Assembly: GCA_038251625.1 (NCBI GenBank)
Contig: JBBSBE010000024.1
Coordinates: forward strand, 1-36,592
Length of the DNA stretch: 36,592 nt
Origin: JBBQXK01 sp038251625
GTDB lineage: Bacteria > Pseudomonadota > Alphaproteobacteria > Rhodobacterales > Rhodobacteraceae
Direction: 5' to 3'
Positions 20,035-26,994 of this stretch are shown in pieces. A model generated the notes under the pieces. It ran no database searches and was not told where the DNA came from. It worked only from the letters and a program-made list of their open reading frames with translations. The stretch's first letter is position 1, and each line of letters starts with the position of its first letter. The position numbers and the translations under genes were made by a program.

Positions 20035-20341
20035 CGATCCCCTCACCCCCGTGGCACCTGTCTTTCCCGAACAATGGATGGCCGAAACGCTGGCCCTTGC
20101 CGATGCCATGATCCGCGCGGGCCACTTCACCGCGCCCGCGTGGGCACAAGCCCTCGGCGCCGCCCTCGCCGCCGCCGAAGCCGCGGGCGAACCCGATACC
20201 GAAGCCACCTACTACACCGCCGCCCTCGCGGCCCTAGAATCCCTCACACCCCTCCCGGCGCCAGACCTCGCCACCCGCAAGTCCGCCTGGGAAGATGCCT
20301 ACAGGGCCACACCCCACGGCCAGCCCGTCACCCTTCGATAG
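20021..20341 (+). CDS. Nitrile hydratase accessory/activator protein
   Basis: A 106-residue protein resembling the N-terminal half of the beta subunit, the form seen in P14K/NhlE-type proteins that insert cobalt by exchanging with the alpha subunit. Diagnostic stretches are VFPEQWMAETLALADAMIRAGHFT, WAQALGAAL and the C-terminal ATPHGQPVTL. The start is probably TTG 20021, with GGGAA upstream and overlapping nthB; GTG 20051 is an alternative. This confirms a complete, maturable cobalt nitrile hydratase operon. Confidence 0.88.
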   Translation: MQPPDDPLTPVAPVFPEQWMAETLALADAMIRAGHFTAPAWAQALGAALAAAEAAGEPDTEATYYTAALAALESLTPLPAPDLATRKSAWEDAYRATPHGQPVTLR

Positions 20342-20403
20342 GCGTTGCCCGCCCCCCCGATGCCCGGTAGAACACCCCCGTCCACCAACCCCGGAGCATT
20401 GCC

Positions 20404-22059
20404 ATGGCCGCCTATCAGTACGTCTATCACATGGAAGGCGTGTCCAAGACCTATCCGGGCGGCAAGAAGTGCTTTGAAAACATCCACCTGAACTTCCTGC
20501 CCGGCGTCAAGATCGGCGTCGTCGGCGTCAACGGCTCTGGCAAGTCCACCCTCCTGCGCATCATGGCGGGCCAGGATACCGACTTCAAAGGCGAGGCCTG
20601 GGCCGCCAAGGGCGCCAAGGTCGGCTATCTCGCGCAGGAACCCCAGCTTGACCCCACGCTCGACGTGAAGGGCAACGTGATGCTGGGCGTGGCCAAGCAG
20701 ACCGCGATCCTCGAACGCTACAACGACCTCGCCATGAACTACTCGGACGAGACGGCGGACGAGATGGCCGCCCTGCAGGACCAGATAGACGCCCAGAACC
20801 TGTGGGAGCTTGAGGCCACCGTCGGCGTCGCCATGGATGCCCTGCGCTGCCCCGCCGATGATGCCAACGTCGATACCCTCTCGGGGGGCGAGCGTCGCCG
20901 CGTGGCGCTCTGCCGCCTCCTCCTCGAGAAGCCCGACATGCTGCTTCTGGACGAACCCACCAACCACCTGGATGCCGAAAGCATCGCCTGGCTGCAAAAG
21001 CACCTGATCGACTACCGGGGCACCATCCTTTGCGTCACCCACGACCGCTACTTCCTCGACGACATCACCGGCTGGATCCTGGAACTCGACCGTGGCCGCG
21101 GCATCCCCTACGAGGGCAACTATTCCGCATGGCTCGACCAGAAGGCCAAGCGGATGCAGCAGGAAGCGCGCGAGGACAAATCCAAGCAGAAGGCGCTGGA
21201 AAAGGAACTCGAATGGATCCGCTCGGGCGCCAAGGCCCGTCAGGCCAAGGGCAAGGCCCGGATCGAGCGCTACAACCAGATGGCCGGCCAGACCGTCCGC
21301 GAACGCGCCGCCGTCAGCCAGATCATCATCCCCAACGGCGAACGCCTCGGCAACAAGGTGATCGAGGTTGTGGGCCTCAAGAAACACATGGGCGACAAGC
21401 TTCTGATCGAAGACCTTACCTTTACCGTCCCGCCCGGTGCCATCGTCGGCGTCATCGGCCCCAACGGCGCGGGCAAATCCACCCTTTTCCGCATGATCAC
21501 CGGCGACGAAAAACCCGATGAGGGCACCATCGTCTTGGGCGACACCGTGCAACTGGCCTATGTCGACCAGAGCCGCGACGCGCTGGACCCGGCCAAGACC
21601 GCGTGGGAGGAAATCTCCGGCGGCGCCGAGATCATCCACTTGGGCGATTTCGAAATGAACTCCCGCGTCTATGCCGGGGCCTTCAACTTCAAGGGCACCG
21701 ACCAGCAGAAAAAGGTGGGCCTTCTGTCAGGCGGCGAACGCAACCGCGTCCACATGGCCAAACTCCTGCGCTCGGGCGGCAACGTGCTTTTGCTCGACGA
21801 ACCGACCAACGACCTCGACGTGGAAACCCTGCAGGCGCTCGAAGCCGCCATCGAAGATTTCGCCGGCTGCGCCATCATAATCAGCCACGACCGGTTTTTC
21901 CTCGACCGGCTCTGCACGCATATCCTCGCGTTCGAGGGGGATGCCCATGTGGAATGGTTCGAAGGGAACTTCGAGGCCTATGAGCAGGACAAGGTGAGGC
22001 GGTTGGGGCCTGACGCGCTGGAGCCGAAGCGGGTGAAGTACAAGCGGTTTTCGAGGTGA
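20404..22059 (+). CDS. ettA: Energy-dependent translational throttle protein EttA
   Basis: ABC-F ATPase that binds the ribosomal E site and gates entry into elongation according to ATP/ADP. The 551-residue protein has two ABC domains with Walker A GVNGSGKS and GPNGAGKS, signatures LSGGERRR and LSGGERNR, and Walker B LLLDEPTN twice. The linker (about 240-300, rich in Lys/Arg/Gln) is the P-site tRNA interaction motif. It starts MAAYQYVYHMEGVSKTYPGGKK, matching EttA rather than Uup. GGAG precedes the ATG. Full length and ordinary. Confidence 0.96.
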   Translation: MAAYQYVYHMEGVSKTYPGGKKCFENIHLNFLPGVKIGVVGVNGSGKSTLLRIMAGQDTDFKGEAWAAKGAKVGYLAQEPQLDPTLDVKGNVMLGVAKQTAILERYNDLAMNYSDETADEMAALQDQIDAQNLWELEATVGVAMDALRCPADDANVDTLSGGERRRVALCRLLLEKPDMLLLDEPTNHLDAESIAWLQKHLIDYRGTILCVTHDRYFLDDITGWILELDRGRGIPYEGNYSAWLDQKAKRMQQEAREDKSKQKALEKELEWIRSGAKARQAKGKARIERYNQMAGQTVRERAAVSQIIIPNGERLGNKVIEVVGLKKHMGDKLLIEDLTFTVPPGAIVGVIGPNGAGKSTLFRMITGDEKPDEGTIVLGDTVQLAYVDQSRDALDPAKTAWEEISGGAEIIHLGDFEMNSRVYAGAFNFKGTDQQKKVGLLSGGERNRVHMAKLLRSGGNVLLLDEPTNDLDVETLQALEAAIEDFAGCAIIISHDRFFLDRLCTHILAFEGDAHVEWFEGNFEAYEQDKVRRLGPDALEPKRVKYKRFSR

Positions 22060-22095
22060 GAGGGCAATCACTGACGGCTGTTCCGTGCCGGATGG

Positions 22096-22118
22096 CGTAG
22101 GGAGGTGCACCCCGCTAC
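22096..22118. repeat. Degenerate REP-like palindrome
   Basis: Between ettA and the lipoprotein gene, GTAG (22097-22100) and CTAC (22115-22118) flank a central GGTGCACC, forming an imperfect palindrome. It shares the GTAGGG opening of the REPs at 22611, 23254 and 35945 but has a different core. It may be a relic of the same family or chance. Confidence 0.3.
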
Positions 22119-22168
22119 TTGTCGCAAATGGTGGGCTGCACCCGCCCCGCTCGCGGGCACAGCATTCG

Positions 22169-22498
22169 CTATTTACAGGTGAACCTTGTTTCGATGTCGA
22201 TGACATTGGCGGTCATGCGTGTGGAGGAGTTAAAATATGCGTAAGAGCTTGTTTTTTCAACCTTTAGGATCTTGTAACCATCCGGACAGGCAAGCCGAAA
22301 CCAGCGAACATTTTTCTCCGCTGCTTTGTCTATGTGAATTTGATAGTTGATGACCCTGTCGTTTCTCGTCGCATAGACGGGCTTTCCCTGGTCATACGAT
22401 ACGAGGAGCCGGGCCCGGATATCCTCTGTCGAAGGTTCACTTGACACGCACGAAAGGAGAAACACTGGAAACAGCAAAAATCCGGCAGACCGCAGCAT
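22169..22498 (-). CDS. Small hypothetical lipoprotein, AT-rich orphan
   Basis: A 109-residue protein starting MLRSAGFLLFPVFLLSC, an obvious lipoprotein signal peptide with lipobox LLSC and the lipidated Cys at residue 17. I do not recognise the mature part, which contains YQIHIDKAAEKNVRWFRLACPDGYKILKVEK. ATG 22498 is chosen over 22576 because it places the signal peptide first and has GGAG upstream. Base composition and codon use are markedly more AT-rich than the neighbours, which suggests acquisition. It lies about 110 bases from the REPIN. Confidence 0.7.
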   Translation of the reverse strand: MLRSAGFLLFPVFLLSCVSSEPSTEDIRARLLVSYDQGKPVYATRNDRVINYQIHIDKAAEKNVRWFRLACPDGYKILKVEKTSSYAYFNSSTRMTANVIDIETRFTCK

Positions 22499-22610
22499 AG
22501 GGGAAATCTCCAGAGCGAGAAAAGGTTCCATTGACCCACATTGATTGCATTTCTTTGAGAGCTGGCGACTCGTCAATCACTTTATTCCCCGAAGAAAATG
22601 CGTAAGCAAA

Positions 22611-22682
22611 AGTAGGGTGCGCTTCAGCGCACCATTTTCCGGCCGTCGCATACGCCAATGGTGCGCTGAAGCGCACCCTACT
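22611..22682. repeat. REPIN: two inverted REP sequences
   Basis: Positions 22611-22636 and 22657-22682 are a perfect 26-bp inverted repeat around a 20-base spacer. Each arm carries its own palindrome, GGTGCGC-TTCA-GCGCACC, behind a GTAG head. This is the REPIN layout: two REPs facing each other. The right arm runs into the stop codon of the adjacent transposase gene. The same 24 bases recur at 23254 on the other side of that gene. Confidence 0.92.
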
Positions 22683-23199
22683 CCCCGAACAAGCCGTCCG
22701 GCACGGCGTCGGCCCACTGTGCATCGACACGCCCGAGCCTGATGTCTCGATGAATAGACGAATGGGGCCAATCCAACGGGCGGGCGGTCAAGCCATGCTT
22801 GACGGGGTTCGCCCAGCAATACCGGATATGCGCCGACAGATCGGCGGCATCCCTGATGTGATGCTCCCAGAAGCGGCGTTGCCAGATGCCCTTTTCTCGG
22901 CGGATTTCGTGACTTGCGCGGAGACGGCCGCCCTGCAAGTCACGCGAGAACCTCGCCTTGATCGCGGCCCATCGGGTCGCATAATCGCCATCGCCTTCCG
23001 GCGGCGTCCACACCGCATGCAAGTGATCCGGCAGAACGACGAAGGCATCGATCGCAAATGGCCTATCCGCCCGGACCGCCGCCACCGCCTCGCGCAACCG
23101 CCCGATTTCGGCCACCAGTAGCTCCGTTCCTCGGTCGGCCAGAAGCACCGTGAAGAACACGGTTGCTCCAGGCACGCGAGGGCGGCGATACTCCGACAT
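22678..23199 (-). CDS. REP-associated tyrosine transposase (RAYT, Y1_Tnp/IS200-like)
   Basis: A 173-residue single-strand endonuclease of the TnpA_REP group, which acts on REP hairpins. The metal-binding motif is HLH at residues 59-61 in VLPDHLHAVW. The probable catalytic tyrosine is Y127 in HIRYCWANPVKHGL. WQRRFWEHHIRDAADL (106-121) is the RAYT signature upstream of it. The protein is intact. Its last codon and TAG stop (22680-22678) fall in the REPIN arm, and a third REP lies 55 bases upstream of the start, so REPs flank the gene on both sides. Confidence 0.93.
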   Translation of the reverse strand: MSEYRRPRVPGATVFFTVLLADRGTELLVAEIGRLREAVAAVRADRPFAIDAFVVLPDHLHAVWTPPEGDGDYATRWAAIKARFSRDLQGGRLRASHEIRREKGIWQRRFWEHHIRDAADLSAHIRYCWANPVKHGLTARPLDWPHSSIHRDIRLGRVDAQWADAVPDGLFGE

Positions 23200-23253
23200 G
23201 CGCCTTGCGTCGCCGATCTTCGTTAACGGAGCGTTACCAGCACCACCCCGACC

Positions 23254-23277
23254 GTAGGGTGCGCTTCAGCGCACCAT
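23254..23277 (+). repeat. Single REP sequence upstream of the RAYT
   Basis: Twenty-four bases identical to 22612-22635: GTAG head, then GGTGCGC-TTCA-GCGCACC and AT. It lies 55 bases before the RAYT start (minus strand). Its final AT begins an in-frame ATG (23276) of the DUF4256 gene on the plus strand. Confidence 0.92.
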
Positions 23278-23293
23278 GGGCAAGAGCACACCA

Positions 23294-23803
23294 ATGAACC
23301 CCCTCCTCCTCCGCTTCACCCAGAACCCCCACCGCCACCCCACCCTCACCTGGGCCGACGTCGAGCCTCGCCTCACCGACACCGCCCTCCGCGCCCTGAC
23401 GGAAATGGAGCGAACCGGGGGGGAGCCGGACGTCACCGGCGTCACCCCTGACGGTCGCATCATCTTCACCGATTGCTCCGCCGAAAGCCCAGCCGGCCGC
23501 CGGTCCCTCTGCTACGACGACACCGCGCTGAACGCCCGCAAGGAGAACAGGCCGAAGGGCAGCGCCATGGCGCTTGCCTCCGCCATGGGGATCGAGATGC
23601 TGACCGAAGCCGAATACCGCCACCTCCAGACCCTCGGCCCCTTCGACCGCAAGACCTCCAGCTGGATCGCCACCCCCACCCCGATCCGCGCCCTCGGCGG
23701 TGCGCTCTTCTGCGACCGGCGGTACGATACCGTTTTCACCTATCACAACGGGGCGGATAGCTATTACGCTGCGCGCGGGTTTCGCGGGCAACTGCTCGTC
23801 TGA
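23294..23803 (+). CDS. DUF4256 family protein
   Basis: A 169-residue soluble protein of unknown function. Nearly every family landmark is present: ALTEMERTGGEPDV, IIFTDCSAESPAGRRSLCYD, MASAMGIEMLTEAEYRHLQ-like helix, FDRKTSSW, GGALFCDRRYDTVFTYHNGA and SYYAARGFRG. ATG 23294 fits the usual family start. An in-frame ATG at 23276 overlaps the REP and would add six residues. The YciI-like gene follows nine bases after the stop, so they are probably co-transcribed. Confidence 0.92.
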   Translation: MNPLLLRFTQNPHRHPTLTWADVEPRLTDTALRALTEMERTGGEPDVTGVTPDGRIIFTDCSAESPAGRRSLCYDDTALNARKENRPKGSAMALASAMGIEMLTEAEYRHLQTLGPFDRKTSSWIATPTPIRALGGALFCDRRYDTVFTYHNGADSYYAARGFRGQLLV

Positions 23804-23812
23804 GGGGGAACG

Positions 23813-24118
23813 ATGGCCTGGATGATCACTGCCGAAGACGCGCCCGATGCCGCCCGCCTGCGGGCCGACAAGGGCCTGATGGCCGCCCACTGGGCCTATG
23901 AGCTCTCCATCAAGGACCGCATCCTTGCCGCGGGCAGCCTGCGGACGGATGACGGCCTCACCCCCATCGGCAGCCTTCTGATCGTCGAGGCCCCCACCCG
24001 CGCCGCCGCCCGCGCCCTGATCGACGCGGACCCCGCAACGACGGCAGGCCTGCGTGGCACCATCACCATCCGCTACTGGAACCCCGCCATCCTGAACCAC
24101 CTCGAACAGGACGGTTGA
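23813..24118 (+). CDS. YciI family protein
   Basis: A 101-residue ferredoxin-like-fold protein. MAWMITAEDAPDAARLRADKGLMAAHWAYELSIKDRILAAGSLR matches the YciI layout, with a conserved His (H26) after the first helix. Some relatives are dehalogenase-like, but most are uncharacterised. GAGGGGGAA precedes the ATG by two bases. It lies directly behind the DUF4256 gene, which suggests one transcript. No active-site assignment is made. Confidence 0.88.
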   Translation: MAWMITAEDAPDAARLRADKGLMAAHWAYELSIKDRILAAGSLRTDDGLTPIGSLLIVEAPTRAAARALIDADPATTAGLRGTITIRYWNPAILNHLEQDG

Positions 24119-24188
24119 TCCACATCAACGCCCCCCACCCCGGCCCGTGGCACCCTCCCCCGGTACCCATCCCGGAAGGAGCCTGCCC

Positions 24189-24419
24189 ATGTCCGCGCCC
24201 CATGAACTCGCCGCCGATTTCCCGGCCGAGGCTGACCGCATCCACGCCTTGCGCGAAACCGACGCGCATTTCCGCACCCTGACCGACCGCTACCACGCCA
24301 TCAACCGCGCCGTTCACCGCGCCGAGGACCGGTCAGAGCCTGTGTCCGAAGCGGAAGAGACGCGTCTCAGACGCGAACGCGCGCATCTGAAGGACGAGAT
24401 CACGCGCCATCTGCGGTAG
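24189..24419 (+). CDS. DUF465 (YdcH-like) small helical protein
   Basis: A 76-residue, highly charged helical protein with the DUF465 pattern HELAADFPAEADRIHALRETDAHFRTLTDRYHAINRAVHRAE followed by LRRERAHLKDEI. The family forms short coiled coils and has no assigned function. ATG 24189 has a very strong GGAAGGAG site eight bases upstream, and the longer in-frame start (24147) is not needed. Confidence 0.9.
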   Translation: MSAPHELAADFPAEADRIHALRETDAHFRTLTDRYHAINRAVHRAEDRSEPVSEAEETRLRRERAHLKDEITRHLR

Positions 24420-24513
24420 GAAGAGGGGGGTTAGGAAATCCTTTCTGCGCAACCTTAAGCTGCTGTTTCAAAGTGGCATTCCGACCCTAACACATGTGCT
24501 GTACCAGCCGGGG

Positions 24514-24539
24514 GGAACCGTTCTGCCCCGGCCCGCGTT
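24514..24539 (+). promoter_or_regulatory. Candidate EcfG-type general stress promoter
   Basis: GGAAC (24514-24518) and CGTT (24536-24539) are 17 bases apart, matching the alphaproteobacterial EcfG/RpoE2 consensus (GGAAC, 16-17 bases, CGTT). It lies about 50 bases before the DUF3309 start. The 171-base gap 24420-24590 otherwise shows no gene. Whether this organism encodes EcfG/PhyR cannot be told from the window. Confidence 0.5.
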
Positions 24540-24590
24540 CCCTTGCCAGACTGCGCCAAACCCGGCGCCGTACCGCAAAAGGGCCAGCGC

Positions 24591-24749
24591 ATGACCATCG
24601 GCACAATCCTCGTCATCCTCCTTATTCTCGCACTTGTCGGCGCCCTGCCGACCTGGGGCCATTCGCGCGCCTGGGGCTACGGCCCGACGGGCGGTGTTGG
24701 CCTCGTGCTCGTCATCGTCCTCATTCTCGTCCTCATGGGTCGCATCTGA
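24591..24749 (+). CDS. DUF3309 family small membrane protein
   Basis: A 52-residue protein with two hydrophobic helices, TIGTILVILLILALVGALP and GGVGLVLVIVLILVLMGRI, joined by the diagnostic TWGHSRAWGYGPTG. This is DUF3309, a family of tiny membrane proteins of unknown role. AAAAGGG lies upstream of ATG 24591. It follows the EcfG-like promoter and precedes a 25-residue hydrophobic peptide gene by 24 bases. Confidence 0.88.
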   Translation: MTIGTILVILLILALVGALPTWGHSRAWGYGPTGGVGLVLVIVLILVLMGRI

Positions 24750-24773
24750 CCCCTCCCAATCAAGGATATTGCC

Positions 24774-24851
24774 ATGAAAGGTCTCATCGCCTGGTTTCTC
24801 GGCGTCCCCGTCGTCGTGATCGTTCTTCTCTACGTCTCGGGTATTTTCTGA
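24774..24851 (+). CDS. Membrane microprotein of 25 residues
   Basis: A short frame with AAGGA seven bases before ATG 24774 encodes MKGLIAWFLGVPVVVIVLLYVSGIF in two halves: a short amphipathic start (MKGLIAWFLG) and a hydrophobic helix. It is long enough for one membrane span. It sits 24 bases after the DUF3309 gene, so both probably belong to one stress transcript. I do not know a family name for it. The clean ribosome site and membrane-helix composition support real translation. Confidence 0.62.
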   Translation: MKGLIAWFLGVPVVVIVLLYVSGIF

Positions 24852-24889
24852 CCCTTGCCCACCCCCGCATCCCGGCTTACGCCTGAGGG

Positions 24890-25672
24890 ATGCTGTCCTA
24901 CCAACACCAGTTCCACGCCGGAAACCTTGCCGATGTCCACAAGCACGCCGTTCTGGCGGCCGTGCTTGCCTACCTCACGCAAAAGGACAAACCGGTCAGC
25001 TATATCGAAACCCACGCGGGCCGCGCGCTCTATGATCTCGCGGCCCCCGAGGCATTGAAGACGGGCGAGGCTGCGGGCGGCGTCCGCCGGGTGGAAAGCC
25101 ATCTTTCCCCCGCGCACCCCTACCGCCAGCGCCTGTCCGAAGCCCGCGCGCAAGCCGGGGCCGATGCCTACCCCGGCTCGCCCATGATCGCGGCGCTTTC
25201 CCTGCGCGATACCGACACCCTCCACCTGTGCGAACTTCACCCGCAGGAGGCGACGGCCCTCGCGCATGCGATGCTGCCTTGGGGCGCGCATATCCACCGG
25301 GCAGATGGCCCGTCGCAAGCGCTGGCGCTCACCCCGCCGACCCCCCGGCGCGGGCTGATGCTGATCGATCCGTCGTGGGAGGTGAAGGACGATTACACCA
25401 CAATCCCAAAACTGATGGCAGCCCTTCACCGCAAATGGAATGTGGGGATCCTCATGCTCTGGTATCCCCTTCTTGCCGCGCGGACCCACACATCCATGCT
25501 GGCGGCACTGGAGGCCGCATTTCCGGATGCCCACCGGCACGAGGTCCGCTTCCCCCCCATCCGCCCCGGCCACCGGATGGAAGGATCGGGCCTTTTCACC
25601 GTCAACGCGCCCTTCGGTTTTGATCGCATCACCGCCGAAGTGGCTGCCGCCATCAGGGCCGCCACATGCTGA
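24890..25672 (+). CDS. rlmJ: 23S rRNA (adenine(2030)-N(6))-methyltransferase RlmJ
   Basis: Methylates A2030 of 23S rRNA. The 260-residue protein begins MLSYQHQFHAGNLADVHKHAVL, the RlmJ signature. The family insert and SAM-binding core follow (YIETHAGRALYDL). The catalytic motif reads DPSWE at residues 160-164 where E. coli has DPPYE. The start codon has only a closely spaced GAGGG upstream. It overlaps the PhzF-family gene by seven bases. Confidence 0.93.
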   Translation: MLSYQHQFHAGNLADVHKHAVLAAVLAYLTQKDKPVSYIETHAGRALYDLAAPEALKTGEAAGGVRRVESHLSPAHPYRQRLSEARAQAGADAYPGSPMIAALSLRDTDTLHLCELHPQEATALAHAMLPWGAHIHRADGPSQALALTPPTPRRGLMLIDPSWEVKDDYTTIPKLMAALHRKWNVGILMLWYPLLAARTHTSMLAALEAAFPDAHRHEVRFPPIRPGHRMEGSGLFTVNAPFGFDRITAEVAAAIRAATC

Positions 25673-26568
25673 CCTTCCACACGCTCGACGTCTTTACCGA
25701 CCGGCCCTATACCGGCAACCCGCTGGCGGTGGTCTTGGGGGCCGACGGCCTGACCACGCGCCAGATGCAGACGATGGCGCGCGAATTCAACCTGTCCGAG
25801 ACGATCTTCGTCATGGCCCCCCGCGACCCCGCACATACGGCCCGCGTCCGCATCTTCTTTCCCACCGCCGAGATTCCCTTTGCCGGGCACCCGACGCTGG
25901 GCTGCGCGGTCCTGCTGGCCGGGCTTGCGCATGGCGATGGCGATTGGCAGGCCGAAATCACGCTTGAGGAAGAGGCAGGCATTGTCCCCGTCCACCTGAC
26001 CCGTGCGCACGGGCTGACGCATGGCACCTTCACCGCCCCGGTCATCCCCCATGCCGCGCCGGGCCGGGCCGATGGCACCGAAATCGCCGCCGCCCTTGGC
26101 CTTCGCACGGGCCAGATCGGCTTTGGCACGCATCGCCCCGGCGTCTGGCAGGGTGGCCCCCGGTTTCTCTACGCCCCGGTGGCGGATGGCGCGGCCCTGG
26201 CTGCCGCGCGCCCGCAGGAACCGGCATGGTCAACGCTGATGGCGGGTGCCGGGGTGGACAGCGCCTACCTCTACACCCAAGGCACGGACACCGACGTTGC
26301 CGCCCGCCTGTTCTCGCCCACTGCCGGTATCCCCGAAGACCCCGCCACAGGCTCGGCCACCGCCATCCTGTCGGCGAACCTGCTGGCGGCAGGTGCTCTT
26401 GGCGAGGGGGAAAACCACTTCACCCTGTCGCAGGGCGTCGAGATGGGACGCCCGAGCCGCCTTGCCCTGACCGTCACGGTCGCGCAGGGTGCCCTTGTCG
26501 CCGTTCGCATCGGCGGTAACGCGGTGCCGGTCTCGCACGGCCGGATCGCCCCACCAAAGAAGGACTGA
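25666..26568 (+). CDS. PhzF family epimerase/isomerase-like protein
   Basis: A 300-residue diaminopimelate-epimerase-fold protein. It carries the conserved TGNPLAVV (residues 16-23), the catalytic-position Glu E45 in NLSETIFV, the AGHPTLG loop and the C-terminal EDPATGSA phosphate-binding motif. There are no phenazine genes nearby, so phenazine synthesis is unlikely and the substrate is unknown. The ATG lies inside the end of rlmJ and the stop is one base before the DUF1330 gene, so the three are coupled. Confidence 0.92.
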   Translation: MLTFHTLDVFTDRPYTGNPLAVVLGADGLTTRQMQTMAREFNLSETIFVMAPRDPAHTARVRIFFPTAEIPFAGHPTLGCAVLLAGLAHGDGDWQAEITLEEEAGIVPVHLTRAHGLTHGTFTAPVIPHAAPGRADGTEIAAALGLRTGQIGFGTHRPGVWQGGPRFLYAPVADGAALAAARPQEPAWSTLMAGAGVDSAYLYTQGTDTDVAARLFSPTAGIPEDPATGSATAILSANLLAAGALGEGENHFTLSQGVEMGRPSRLALTVTVAQGALVAVRIGGNAVPVSHGRIAPPKKD

Positions 26569-26569
26569 C

Positions 26570-26863
26570 ATGCCAAAAGGATACTGGATCGCCCATGGCA
26601 CCGTGACCGACGCCGAGGCGTACAAGGCCTATCAGGCCGCCAATGCCGAACCGTTGGCCCGCCATGGCGCGCGGTTCGTGGTGCGCGGCGGCGCGGCCGA
26701 GGTGGTCGAAGGGTCGGCCCGCCCGCGCACCGTGGTGATCGAGTTTCCCAGCATCGAGGCGGCACGGGCCTGCTATGCCGATCCCGCCTATCAAGCGGCA
26801 AAGGCCCTGCGCGACCCCGTCTCGCAGGCCGACATCGTGATCGTCGAAGGGTACGCCGGGTAG
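26570..26863 (+). CDS. DUF1330 family protein
   Basis: A 97-residue dimeric alpha-beta barrel protein. MPKGYWIAHGTVTDAEAYKAYQAANAEPLARHGARFVVRGG and the end YQAAKALRDPVSQADIVIVEG follow the DUF1330 pattern. AAGGA precedes the ATG by six bases. It is last in the rlmJ-phzF-DUF1330 run and converges on the MATE gene. The family has no firm function. Confidence 0.9.
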   Translation: MPKGYWIAHGTVTDAEAYKAYQAANAEPLARHGARFVVRGGAAEVVEGSARPRTVVIEFPSIEAARACYADPAYQAAKALRDPVSQADIVIVEGYAG

Positions 26864-26891
26864 CATCCCCCTCCCCCCTTCGTGGGGGATG
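26864..26891 (+). terminator. Possible terminator after DUF1330
   Basis: CATCCCCC (26864-26871) and GGGGGATG (26884-26891) pair around a 12-base loop immediately after the stop codon. There is no T-run, so this is a weak or factor-dependent terminator. The remaining 100 bases before the convergent MATE gene hold no gene. Confidence 0.4.
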
Positions 26892-26994
26892 GATAGGGAA
26901 AGGGCGCTGTGGAAGCGTCGGCCCCTGTCGCACCGGTTGCCCCACCCCCGGCCACTCCCCGCAGAGGGGGAGGGGAGGCGCCCGATCCTCAGCC

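Noticed and set aside
25666..26568. Phenazine biosynthesis cluster
   Set aside because: Only a PhzF-fold protein is present; rlmJ and DUF1330 neighbours do not belong to a phenazine pathway.
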